The notes under the pieces are model-generated. The model saw only the letters and a list, made by a program, of their open reading frames with translations, was not told the origin of the DNA and made no database searches. Below, piece after piece: positions 16,608 through 25,078 of a stretch of DNA of 59,253 nt. The DNA is taken from assembly GCF_029870595.1 (NCBI RefSeq), contig NZ_JAPDIR010000003.1:365006-424258 (forward strand). Reading direction: 5' to 3'. The position numbers were made by a program, and so were the translations under genes. This stretch comes from Sphingomonas sp. CBMAI 2297. Lineage in GTDB: Bacteria; Pseudomonadota; Alphaproteobacteria; Sphingomonadales; Sphingomonadaceae. Position 1 is the first letter of the stretch, and the number at the start of each line of letters is the position of its first letter.

Positions 16608-17599
16608 TGGCCTATATCCGCAATTTCCCCTTCGCCGCGCAGCTTCGCGCCGATGCGAGCAACCATGTCCTGCGCTATCGCAAGGGCCGGGTGCGCCAGA
16701 GCGGGCGCGGGCTGGTCTTCTGGTTCCGGCCGGAGACCGCGAGCATCGCCGAGCTGCCGATGGACGACCGTGAGATGGCGATCTTCGTCAAGGGTCGCAG
16801 CCAGGATTTCCAGACCGTCGCGGTCCAGGGCACGCTAACCTGGCGCGTCGCGGATCCCGAGCTGCTTGCCAGCCGTGTCGATTTCAGCATCGGCCTGCGC
16901 TCGGGCGTCTGGCTCGCGGAGCCGATCCAGCGGATCGAAACGCGCCTCGCCGGGCTCGTCAACCAGGCGGTGCTGCAATATCTCGCCCAGGCGCCGGTGC
17001 GCACCTTGCTCGATGCCGGGCCCGAGCCGCTCCGGCTTGCGCTGGAGACCGCGCTGGGCCGCGACCCCGCGCTTGCCGAGATCGGCCTTGCCGTCGCCGC
17101 GATCCGGTTGACCAACCTCGCCCCCTCCGCCGAACTCGAACGCGCACTGCAGACGCCAACCTTCGAGGCGCTCCAGCAAAAGGCCGACGAAGCGACCTTC
17201 GAGCGCCGCGCCCTGGCGGTCGAGAAGGAGCGCGCGATTGCCGAGAACGAGCTGGCCAACCGCACCGAGCTCGCCCGGCGCGAGAAGCAGCTGATCGCCG
17301 AGGAGGCGGAGAATGCCCGTACCCGCGCCACGGGTGCCGCCGAAGCCCAGCAGGTCGAGGCGGCCGCCGAAGCCGAACGCATCCGCACGGTCGAAGGCGC
17401 GAAGGCGGAGGCTGAGCAGGCGCACATCGCCGTCTATCGCGATTTGCCGCCCGCGGTGCTGCTCGGGCTCGCCGCGCGCGAGCTGGCCGGCAAGCTCGAT
17501 ACGATCGAGCATGTCAACGTTACGCCCGACCTGCTCGCCAGCCTGGTCGGCGAGTTCCGGCGCGACCATGCCGCCCCGGCGGCACTGCCGGCGGCCTGA
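16604..17599 (+). CDS. SPFH/band-7 domain protein
   Basis: A 331-residue prohibitin/flotillin-like protein. The SPFH part spans about residues 20-180 (EMAIFVKGRSQDFQTVAVQG, TLTWRVADPELLA). A long Ala/Glu/Arg coiled coil covers about 185-275 (RREKQLIAEEAENARTRATG). The C-terminal LGLAARELAGKL and VTPDLLASLVGEFRR follow. No N-terminal transmembrane helix is evident, unusual for flotillins. It is translationally coupled to nrtR and precedes the NAD-kinase-like gene by 11 bases, so it is an integral member of the NAD operon. Its role there is unknown, perhaps as a scaffold. Confidence 0.87.
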   Translation: MMAYIRNFPFAAQLRADASNHVLRYRKGRVRQSGRGLVFWFRPETASIAELPMDDREMAIFVKGRSQDFQTVAVQGTLTWRVADPELLASRVDFSIGLRSGVWLAEPIQRIETRLAGLVNQAVLQYLAQAPVRTLLDAGPEPLRLALETALGRDPALAEIGLAVAAIRLTNLAPSAELERALQTPTFEALQQKADEATFERRALAVEKERAIAENELANRTELARREKQLIAEEAENARTRATGAAEAQQVEAAAEAERIRTVEGAKAEAEQAHIAVYRDLPPAVLLGLAARELAGKLDTIEHVNVTPDLLASLVGEFRRDHAAPAALPAA

Positions 17600-17610
17600 G
17601 AGGCGGCATC

Positions 17611-18504
17611 ATGCCCACCAACAGCCCCCGCGCCGTGTTCGTCACCCGCGAGAGCGACTATGCCGGCCTGCTCGCCCGTCATGCCACGCGCGAGCAGGCC
17701 CGCTTCTTCCTCGAAACGCGCGGCCAGAAGATCGAGACGCTCGAGGAACGCGATCGCCAACTCCACGACGCGCTCAAGCAGGCACGCACCCGGGTGCCCG
17801 ACGACTGGCGCCAGGCGCATGTCCAGCGCGGCGATCTCGATCGCTTCCTGTTCGGCCCAGAGGACGTGATCGTCCCGGTCGGCCAGGACGGGCTGGTCGC
17901 CAACGTCGCGAAGTACCTCACCGGCCAGCCGGTGCTCGGCATCAATCCCGCGCCCGATCTCTATGACGGCGTGCTGGTCCGGGTGCCGCTCCGCCATCTC
18001 GCCGAGCTGCTGCGCGCCAGCGTCGCCGGTTCCGCCCCGGTCGAGCCGCGCACGATGGTCGAGGCCGCGCTCGACACCGGCGAGCGGTTGCTCGCGCTCA
18101 ACGAAGTGTTTGTCGGCCATCGCAGCCACCAGTCGGCGCGCTACAGCATCGCCGACGGCACCGCGCACGAGGATCACAGCTCGAGCGGGCTGATCGTCGC
18201 CTCGGGCACCGGCGCCACCGGCTGGGCCCGCTCGATCATGGAGGCGACCGGCAACCGCCTGCCGCTCACCCCCGAAGAGCGGGCGGTCGCCTGGTTCGTC
18301 CGCGAGCCTTTCCCCAGCATCGCCACCGGCACGGCGATGCGCGCCGGCAAGCTCGCCCGGGCCCCGCTCCAGGTCACCTCCCGCATGAACGACGGAGGGG
18401 TGATCTTCGCCGACGGCATGGAGCAGGACTTTCTGGCGTTCGACTGGGGTCGTCGCGTATCGCTGGGCCCGGCGGCCCACGCCCTGCATCTCGTAACCGG
18501 CTGA
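17611..18504 (+). CDS. ATP-NAD kinase-family protein with altered GGDG motif
   Basis: A 297-residue protein resembling NAD kinase, which makes NADP+. [14 protein letters not shown] (residues 90-103) occupies the place of the GGDGTLL loop, QPVLGIN follows as usual, [15 protein letters not shown] (164-178) matches the NE-containing substrate loop, and [14 protein letters not shown] (192-205) is the glycine-rich nucleotide loop. The Gly-to-Gln change and loss of the Thr make activity uncertain. A helical N-terminal region of about 75 residues is additional. The operon position between SPFH and pncB supports a role in pyridine nucleotide metabolism. Confidence 0.8.
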   Translation: MPTNSPRAVFVTRESDYAGLLARHATREQARFFLETRGQKIETLEERDRQLHDALKQARTRVPDDWRQAHVQRGDLDRFLFGPEDVIVPVGQDGLVANVAKYLTGQPVLGINPAPDLYDGVLVRVPLRHLAELLRASVAGSAPVEPRTMVEAALDTGERLLALNEVFVGHRSHQSARYSIADGTAHEDHSSSGLIVASGTGATGWARSIMEATGNRLPLTPEERAVAWFVREPFPSIATGTAMRAGKLARAPLQVTSRMNDGGVIFADGMEQDFLAFDWGRRVSLGPAAHALHLVTG

Positions 18505-18518
18505 ATCCGGAGGAAGCC

Positions 18519-19823
18519 TTGCCCGTCACCGATATCGCCACCCGCGTCTACAATCATGGCTGGCGGCTCGATCCGATCGTCCGCAGCCTGCTCGACACCG
18601 ATTTCTACAAGCTGCTGATGCTGCAGATGATCCGCCATCTGCACCCGGACGTGCAGGCGACCTTCTCGCTGATCAACCGCACGAAGCGCGTCCGCCTGGC
18701 CGAAGTGATCGACGAGGCCGAGCTGCGCGCCCAGCTCGATCATGCCCGCACCGTGCGCTTCTCGAAGAAGGAGCTCATCTGGCTGGCGGGCAACAGCTTC
18801 TACGGCAAGCAGCGCATGTTCGCGCCCGACTTCATCGCCTGGCTCGCCGATTTCGAGCTGCCCGAATATGACCTGCACCGGGTCGATGGCCAGTTCGAGC
18901 TGCACTTCGCCGGCCCCTGGACCCACACGATGATGTGGGAGATCCCCGCGCTGGCCATCGTCAACGAGCTCCGCTCGCGCACCGCGCTGAAGGGCAAGGG
19001 CCGGTTCGAGCTCGACGTGCTCTATGCCCGCGCCAAGGCGAAGATGTGGGAAAAGGTCGAGCGCCTGCGCCAGCTTCCCGACCTGGTGATCTCGGACTTC
19101 GGCACGCGGCGCCGCCATGGCTTTCTGTGGCAGCGCTGGTGCGTGGAGGCGCTGAAGGAAGGCCTGGGCAGCCGCTTCATCGGCAGCTCGAACGTGCTGC
19201 TCGCGATGGACAACGACCTGGAGGCGATCGGCACCAATGCGCACGAGCTGCCGATGGTCCTCGCCGCGCTCGCGGAGACCGACGAGGAAGTCGCCGCCGC
19301 GCCCTATCGGGTGCTGGAGGAATGGCGCGCCCATTATGACGGCAACCTGCTCGTCGCCCTGCCCGATGCCTTCGGCACCACCGCCTTCCTGCGCGACGCG
19401 CCGGACTGGGTTGCCGACTGGACCGGCTTCCGCCCCGATTCGATGCCGCCGATCGAAGGCGGCGAGCAGATCATCGCCTGGTGGCAGGCGCGCGGCCGCG
19501 ATCCGCGCACCAAGCTGCTGATCTTCTCCGACGGCATGGACGTCGACAGCATCGAGGCGACCTATCGCCACTTCCACGGCCGGGTGCGGATGAGCTTCGG
19601 CTGGGGCACCAACCTGACCAACGACTTCCGCGGCTGCGATCCGGCGGGCGGCCACGAGCTCGAGCCGATCTCGCTCGTCGCCAAGGTGACCAGCGCGAAC
19701 GGCCGCCCGGCGGTCAAGCTCTCCGACAATCCCTCAAAGGCCACCGGCGATCCGGCCGAGATCGCCCGCTATCTGCGCATCTTCGGCGGCGAAGGCCGGA
19801 CGGCGCAGGACGTGGCGGTCTAG
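18519..19823 (+). CDS. pncB: Nicotinate phosphoribosyltransferase
   Basis: A 434-residue enzyme joining nicotinate and PRPP into nicotinate mononucleotide, the committed step of the Preiss-Handler salvage route. [14 protein letters not shown] near residue 25 is the N-terminal signature; [15 protein letters not shown] near 190 and GSSNVLLA follow; [11 protein letters not shown] and [10 protein letters not shown] near 340-370 form the phosphate-binding region. A TTG start at 18519 sits behind GGAGGAAG, a strong ribosome-binding site. It is the last gene of the nrtR operon and uses nicotinate made by the divergently encoded nicotinamidase. Confidence 0.95.
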   Translation: MPVTDIATRVYNHGWRLDPIVRSLLDTDFYKLLMLQMIRHLHPDVQATFSLINRTKRVRLAEVIDEAELRAQLDHARTVRFSKKELIWLAGNSFYGKQRMFAPDFIAWLADFELPEYDLHRVDGQFELHFAGPWTHTMMWEIPALAIVNELRSRTALKGKGRFELDVLYARAKAKMWEKVERLRQLPDLVISDFGTRRRHGFLWQRWCVEALKEGLGSRFIGSSNVLLAMDNDLEAIGTNAHELPMVLAALAETDEEVAAAPYRVLEEWRAHYDGNLLVALPDAFGTTAFLRDAPDWVADWTGFRPDSMPPIEGGEQIIAWWQARGRDPRTKLLIFSDGMDVDSIEATYRHFHGRVRMSFGWGTNLTNDFRGCDPAGGHELEPISLVAKVTSANGRPAVKLSDNPSKATGDPAEIARYLRIFGGEGRTAQDVAV

Positions 19824-20650
19824 GAAGCGGCAGGCATCCGCACGGCTGGGCGGGCGACCAGCCAGAGGCCGGCCAGGACCATGGGCAGGCTCAGCGTCTG
19901 CCCCATGGTCAGCCCCCACCAGAGATGCTCGAGCCCGGCATCGGGCTGGCGCAGGAACTCCAGCAGGAAGCGGGCGGACCCGTACAGCACCAGCCCCGCG
20001 CCGACCAGGCGGCCAGGGACGAGCCGGGCATCGGTCCGCCAGAACAGCCAGGCCAGCACCAGCATCGTCACGCCGCCCTCCAGCGCCGCCTCGTAGAGCT
20101 GGCTCGGATGGCGCGGGATGCCGTCTCCCGTGCCGGGAAACACCATCGCCCAGGGCAGACTGCTCGGCCGGCCCCATAGTTCCCCATTCACGAAATTGGC
20201 GATCCGGACCAGGATCAGCCCGAACGGCGTGGTACAGGCGACATAGTCGCACACAAGCAGCATCGACAGGCCCTGCCGCCTGGTGAACAGCCACAGCGCC
20301 GCGATCACGCCGACGAAGCCGCCATGGAACGACATGCCGCCTTCCCATAATTTGAGCACGTCGAGCGGATGCGCCCAGATCTCCGGCCGATAGATCAGGC
20401 AATAGCCGAGCCGGCCGCCCAGGATCACGCCGGCGAAGATGTAATAGACGAGATCGTCGACCTGCCGCCGGTCGAGCGGCGCGCCGGGCTGGCGGATCAG
20501 GCGGAGCATGTACCACCAGCCGAGCAGCATCGCCGCGAGATAGCTGAGCGCGTACCAGCGCAGCTGGAAGAAGCCGAGGTCCAGCGCGACGGGCGAAAGG
20601 CCGAGCCGGTCGAAATGAATCGCCGCCGCGGCACCGGCAAATGCAAGCAT
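19820..20650 (-). CDS. lgt: Prolipoprotein diacylglyceryl transferase
   Basis: A 276-residue, seven-helix inner-membrane enzyme that attaches diacylglyceryl to the lipobox Cys of prolipoproteins, such as the DUF1800 protein in this window. Signature segments: [64 protein letters not shown] and RHPSQLYEA. The ATG at 20650 is preferred over 20671 because AAGGGGGA lies five bases before it. Its stop overlaps the pncB stop tail to tail. Confidence 0.95.
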   Translation of the reverse strand: MLAFAGAAAAIHFDRLGLSPVALDLGFFQLRWYALSYLAAMLLGWWYMLRLIRQPGAPLDRRQVDDLVYYIFAGVILGGRLGYCLIYRPEIWAHPLDVLKLWEGGMSFHGGFVGVIAALWLFTRRQGLSMLLVCDYVACTTPFGLILVRIANFVNGELWGRPSSLPWAMVFPGTGDGIPRHPSQLYEAALEGGVTMLVLAWLFWRTDARLVPGRLVGAGLVLYGSARFLLEFLRQPDAGLEHLWWGLTMGQTLSLPMVLAGLWLVARPAVRMPAAS

Positions 20651-20731
20651 CGAAATCCCCCTTCGCGTCATGATTCCCTAGTCGAGCCCGGACGACCGGA
20701 CAATCGCGCCGGGCCGCCCTGATCGGATCCG

Positions 20732-22684
20732 TCAGAACCCGATCGGAGACGCTGCGCCGGGCCGGCCCGCCGCTTCCGCCCGCAGCCGCGCGACGATGTC
20801 CGCCGCGCCGCTGGCCGGCCGGTGCCGGAGCTGCCGCGCCACCACCGCGAAGTCGCCGGGCGTCAGCCCGTCGAGCCCCGCCGGCGCGTCCATCCCGAAG
20901 AAGCGCGCGAATGCCCGCGCCGACCGTTCCCGCCCCAGCGGCCGCAACGCCAGCTTGAACACGAACCGCCGCAACGTCGCCGGATCGAGCTTCCCCGGAC
21001 GGTTGGTCGCAGCGACCACCGGCAGCGGATGCCGGTCGAGCCACGTGAGCAGCTCGTTGACCTGCCCCACTTCCCAGCTCGCCTGCGCCGTCGTCCGGTC
21101 GAAGAGCAGCGAATCCGCCTCGTCGAACAGCAGCACCCCGCCCCGCCGCCGCGCCTCGGCAAAGGCGTCGGCGATGTTCGCTTCGGTCTCGCCGACCCAT
21201 TTGGACAGCAGGTCCGAAGCGCGCTTCACCACCAGCGGCCGGTCGAGCCGCCGCGCCAGGTGCCAGGCGAGCGCCGTCTTGCCCGTGCCCGGCGGCCCGG
21301 TGAGCAGCAGCGAGACATCGGCCGCGCCCGCCGCCGCGATGCCCTCAATCACTTCCGCCACGGGCGGATCGCTTTCGTAGAGCGCCACGTCGAGCAGGCC
21401 CGGCCCAGGCTGCGGCAGTTCGCCGCCCCGCAGCGCCTTGACCAGCGCCTCGGCCGAGCGCACCCCGCCATCCGCCTCGCCCGCCAGCCTTCCGGCCCGC
21501 GTCGCCACGCGCAGCACCGTCGCCGCCTCGGGCGCGGCGTCGAGCAGGCGGGCGAAGCCGTGCCCCGGGGTAACGCCCTCGTCCGCCGCCACGCGCGCCA
21601 GCATCCGCTGCCCGGCGCCGCGCGAAGGCAGGCCCAGCTTCAGCACATGGCTCATCCGCCGCAGGATCGCGCCGTCGACATTGCCGATCGCGTTGGTCGT
21701 CCAGATCACCGGCACCTTGTTGGTCTCCAGCATCCGGTTGACGAACACCTTGCTGCCCGTGCGCTTCTGGAACCAGTCGCCGTCGCTCGGGCTGGCCTCG
21801 CCGATCAGGTCCTCCATCTCGTCGAACAGCAGCGCGGCACCACGCCGCCCGCCGAGCACGCGCTGGGAGAGCTGCATCGCCGCGATGCGCTCCCAGCGCC
21901 TGGGCTCGGCGCCGTCCTCGTCCGCCTCGGCCACCGCGTGCAGCCGCGCGCCCGCCGCGGCGGCGAGAGTCCGCGCGAACTCGGTCTTGCCGGTGCCGGG
22001 CGGCCCGTGGATCAGCAGGTTGATCCCCGCCGCCTGCTCGGCCAACGCACCGCGGAGCAGCCGGACCAGATAGTCCGCCTCCTCCACCGCGAAGTCGTCG
22101 AGCCCGAGCCGCGCGACCTGGCACGGGCCGGCCAGCGCCTCGAGCAGCGGCCGGCCCGGCCGCGGCGCCGCGTCGAGCACCCGCTCGAGCGACCAGCTCA
22201 GGCTGATCTCGTCCCGGCCCTGATAGTCATGGCCGAAGCTCGCCAGCCCGAGCCGCACCGCCGCCGAGCGCCGCGCCAGCCGCCCGGCATCGACCGGCTC
22301 GGCCCCGGCAAGCGTGCCGAGCAGCCCCGGCAGGTCGATGCTCACGCCGCAAAGCACCTCGACCAGCCCATAGACGCGCGGCAGCCGCCGGGCCGCGATC
22401 ATCAACTCGAGCAGCCCATGGTCGAGCGGCCCGAAACCGAGCAGCAACGCCAACTCGTCGGCGATCTGGAGCACCTGCGGGCGCACCTCGCCGAGCGGCC
22501 GCCAGCGCAGCGTCGCCGCGTGCAGCGCCTCCCAGCCGATATCCTCGCCCCCCACGGCCGAGCCGGTGAGCCAGTCGACATGCGGCAGCGCCCATTCGTG
22601 CACCGCCTTGGCGAGCGGTGCCGTGGCCGGCAGGTTCCGGCCGATCCGGCGGAGCATCCGCCGGACGATCTGATGTTCGTGCAT
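20732..22684 (-). CDS. Double AAA+ ATPase
   Basis: A 650-residue protein with two ATPase modules. Module 1: Walker A GPPGTGKT at 227-234, Walker B LLFDEMEDL near 285, sensor-like TTNAIGNVD. Module 2: Walker A GPPGTGKT near 463, then LLSKWVGETEANI, Walker B GVLLFDEADSL near 516 and AATNRPGKLD; this second module is of the classical Cdc48/proteasomal-ATPase style. Residues 1-200 form an uncharacterised helical domain. It could be a disaggregase or unfoldase, but no partner is visible. It stands alone, divergent from the M20 peptidase. Confidence 0.87.
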   Translation of the reverse strand: MHEHQIVRRMLRRIGRNLPATAPLAKAVHEWALPHVDWLTGSAVGGEDIGWEALHAATLRWRPLGEVRPQVLQIADELALLLGFGPLDHGLLELMIAARRLPRVYGLVEVLCGVSIDLPGLLGTLAGAEPVDAGRLARRSAAVRLGLASFGHDYQGRDEISLSWSLERVLDAAPRPGRPLLEALAGPCQVARLGLDDFAVEEADYLVRLLRGALAEQAAGINLLIHGPPGTGKTEFARTLAAAAGARLHAVAEADEDGAEPRRWERIAAMQLSQRVLGGRRGAALLFDEMEDLIGEASPSDGDWFQKRTGSKVFVNRMLETNKVPVIWTTNAIGNVDGAILRRMSHVLKLGLPSRGAGQRMLARVAADEGVTPGHGFARLLDAAPEAATVLRVATRAGRLAGEADGGVRSAEALVKALRGGELPQPGPGLLDVALYESDPPVAEVIEGIAAAGAADVSLLLTGPPGTGKTALAWHLARRLDRPLVVKRASDLLSKWVGETEANIADAFAEARRRGGVLLFDEADSLLFDRTTAQASWEVGQVNELLTWLDRHPLPVVAATNRPGKLDPATLRRFVFKLALRPLGRERSARAFARFFGMDAPAGLDGLTPGDFAVVARQLRHRPASGAADIVARLRAEAAGRPGAASPIGF

Positions 22685-23010
22685 AAATTCCCGTGCTCGC
22701 CCCAGGCGCAGGCGCGCGTCTTCACGACGCGCGGCATCGGCCGGCGCGGTTCTCTGACTGGTTTATCGAGACGGATGCTGCGGGCGCCGCTCGGCTCCCA
22801 CAGCGCTCAGGCGAGCACTATCGGAACGAAGCGACGCAGGGCAGAAGGCCGTTTCGGGCGTTCGTGTCCAACACGTCATTTCTCCACATCGCCGGGCGGA
22901 AATGGTCCCCCGGCCGGGGCGGGCTCCTACGCGCGTTTCCGAGCAATTTCAAGTTTGACCTGCCCCGGTCCGGCGCTAGCGTCGCGCCCAGGCAATGGGA
23001 GACACGGGTA
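22685..23010. other. Divergent intergenic region with candidate promoter
   Basis: No coding sequence is supported between the AAA ATPase and the peptidase; the open frame to the right through this stretch is not protein-like. TTGACC (22955-22960), 16 bases, then TAGCGT (22977-22982) is a plausible promoter for the peptidase gene, about 30 bases before its start. Confidence 0.45.
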
Positions 23011-24396
23011 ATGCGGGTTCTGGCAGGTGCGGCGCTGGTCGCGATGGCGTTCACCGGAACCGCCGCCCGGGCGCAGCAGAATCCCCAGGCGGAGGCGCAG
23101 GCGCTCGAGCTGCTCAAGCGCGGCATCGCCTTCCGCACCGTCGCCGGGCCGGGCAACCAGACGTCCGATTATGCCGCCTATCTGAAAGCCCAGCTCGTCG
23201 CCGGCGGCTTCGATCCCGCCGACATCCGCATCGAGCGGATCGGCGACACCGCCTGGATGGCGGCCCGCTATCCGGGCACCGACAAGGCGGCCAAGCCGAT
23301 CTACATCTCCGGCCATATGGACGTGGTCGAGGCAAGGCCGGAAGACTGGACCCGCGATCCGTTCACGCCGATCGTCGAGAACGGCTATATCTTCGGCCGC
23401 GGCGCGACCGACATGAAGTACGACCTGTCGACGATGGTCGCCACGCTGATCCAGCTGAAGCGCGAAGGCTATAGGCCGTCGCGCGACATCATCCTCCTCG
23501 CCTCGGGCGACGAGGAGACCAGCATGAAGACCACGGCCGCGATGGCCGAGCAATATCATGACGGCGAGCTGCTCCTGAACATCGACGGCGGCGGCGGCGC
23601 GCTCGACGAGCACGGCAAGCCCGAGATCTTCGGACTGCAGGGCGCCGAGAAGACCTATGCCGATTACGAGCTGACCTTCACCAATCCGGGCGGCCATTCG
23701 AGCGCGCCGACCAGGAGCAACGCCATCTATTCGCTCGCCCATGCGCTGGCGAAGATCGAGGCATATCAGTTCCCCGGCGAGATCAACGACATCACCCGCG
23801 CCGGCTTCGTCCAGGGCGCGAAGACCGCCGATCCGGAGATGGCCGCGGCGATGCGCGCGTTCATGGCCAATCAGCGGGATGCCAAGGCGCTCGCCGTGCT
23901 GCGTTCGGAGCCCGGGCTGATCGGCCAGACCGGCACCACCTGCGTGGCCACCATGGTCAATGCCGGCCATGCGACCAACGCGCTGCCCCAGCGCGCCACC
24001 GCCAACATCAATTGCCGCATCTTCCCGGGCACCTCGGTCGCGGCCGTAGCGGCGACGCTGACCAAGGTGGTCGGCGACCCCGAGCTCAAGCTCAGGACGC
24101 TCGACAGCGGCACCGTCGCCAGCCCCGCCTCGCCGCTGCGGCCCGACCTGATGAAGCTGGTCTCGGACGGCATCCACGCCCGCTTCCCCGGCGTGCCGAT
24201 CGTGCCGGCGATGTCGGCGGGCGCCAGCGATTCGATGTGGTTCCGCGCCAAGGGCGTGCCGAGCTACGGCGTCAGCCCGATCTTCATGAAGGGGTCGGAC
24301 AGCTTCGCCCACGGCCTCAACGAGCGCACCCCGCTCAGCGAGATCGCGCCGTCGATCACCTACTACAAGTTCCTGCTCAAGGGCCTGACGCAATAA
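23011..24396 (+). CDS. M20-family metallopeptidase, exported
   Basis: A 461-residue zinc peptidase with signal peptide MRVLAGAALVAMAFTGTAARA. The M20 motif set is complete: ISGHMDVVEARPEDW (first zinc His and Asp), GRGATDMKYDLS (bridging Asp), ASGDEETS (catalytic Glu-Glu) and NPGGHSSAP (dimerisation domain His). SDSFAHGLNER supplies the last zinc His. Likely periplasmic, cleaving dipeptides or N-acyl amino acids. The upstream in-frame extension to 22693 is ignored because the signal peptide sets the start. Confidence 0.92.
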   Translation: MRVLAGAALVAMAFTGTAARAQQNPQAEAQALELLKRGIAFRTVAGPGNQTSDYAAYLKAQLVAGGFDPADIRIERIGDTAWMAARYPGTDKAAKPIYISGHMDVVEARPEDWTRDPFTPIVENGYIFGRGATDMKYDLSTMVATLIQLKREGYRPSRDIILLASGDEETSMKTTAAMAEQYHDGELLLNIDGGGGALDEHGKPEIFGLQGAEKTYADYELTFTNPGGHSSAPTRSNAIYSLAHALAKIEAYQFPGEINDITRAGFVQGAKTADPEMAAAMRAFMANQRDAKALAVLRSEPGLIGQTGTTCVATMVNAGHATNALPQRATANINCRIFPGTSVAAVAATLTKVVGDPELKLRTLDSGTVASPASPLRPDLMKLVSDGIHARFPGVPIVPAMSAGASDSMWFRAKGVPSYGVSPIFMKGSDSFAHGLNERTPLSEIAPSITYYKFLLKGLTQ

Positions 24397-24407
24397 ACCC
24401 GAGTCGA

Positions 24408-24451
24408 GGACTCATTATTCTTTCTCCGTCACCCCGGCCTTGAGCCGGGGT
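24408..24451. repeat. Dispersed intergenic repeat, second copy
   Basis: GGACTCAT, a T-rich run and a CCCCGGC...GCCGGGG hairpin match the element at 91-139. The hairpin arms are ACCCCGGC (24431-24438) and GCCGGGGT (24444-24451). It lies just after the peptidase stop and could also act as a terminator. Confidence 0.65.
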
Positions 24452-24528
24452 CCCGCTATCTTGCCAGCACAGGAAGAAGCAGGATCCCAACGGGCCAACG
24501 GACAGCCGCAGCGGCCGTTTCCGGCAGC

Positions 24529-24939
24529 TCAGGCCGGATCGCCGCCATCGGGGGCCGGCTGCTGCTCCATCAGCCGGGACGGCCAGCCGATGCGGATCAG
24601 CATGCCATCCGGGCCGGCGATCCCAACTTCGTAGAGGCCCCATTCCCGGTGGCGCAGCACGCCGCCGGGGCGGATGACCAGGTCGTCCACCAGGGCGGCG
24701 ATCGCCGCCACTTCGGGCGTGCGGATGAAGACGCCGAACGGATTGTGCTCCTCCGGCACCCGCCATGGGCCGGAACCCGCCTGGGTGAGGTTCACCTCGC
24801 ACCCCCAGCCGGTCATGATCGCATAGGCGGCATCGCCCCCGACCCGAGTGAAGCCCAGCCGCTCCCAGAAGGGAATCGCGGCGGCAAGGTCGTTGTGCGG
24901 CACTATGGCGAACGCGCCCACTGTCGCGGGGATCGGCAT
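24529..24939 (-). CDS. VOC family protein
   Basis: A 136-residue glyoxalase/bleomycin-resistance-fold protein. PHNDLAAAIPFWERLGFTRV opens the first repeat; GCEVNLTQAGSGPW lies mid-protein; HREWGLYEVGIAGPDGMLIR near residue 105 contains candidate ligands. The ATG at 24939 follows AAGGAGAAG; the longer frame to 24975 adds a basic N-terminus without support. Substrate unknown. It diverges from the oxidoreductase gene. Confidence 0.85.
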   Translation of the reverse strand: MPIPATVGAFAIVPHNDLAAAIPFWERLGFTRVGGDAAYAIMTGWGCEVNLTQAGSGPWRVPEEHNPFGVFIRTPEVAAIAALVDDLVIRPGGVLRHREWGLYEVGIAGPDGMLIRIGWPSRLMEQQPAPDGGDPA

Positions 24940-25078
24940 CGGGCTTCTCCTTGCTTTCCAGACAATCCTTCGCATCCGCCCATATCACATGCATGCAAGT
25001 CCTGGCTTCCGGCGATACGCGGCGATGGCGGATATCCCGTTCGCATTGTAAGCCCATGCGACAGTGAAGAGGGAGCCG

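Noticed and set aside
20822..23011. A 729-residue plus-strand frame opposite the AAA ATPase
   Set aside because: It is the antisense shadow of a gene with two intact Walker motif sets.
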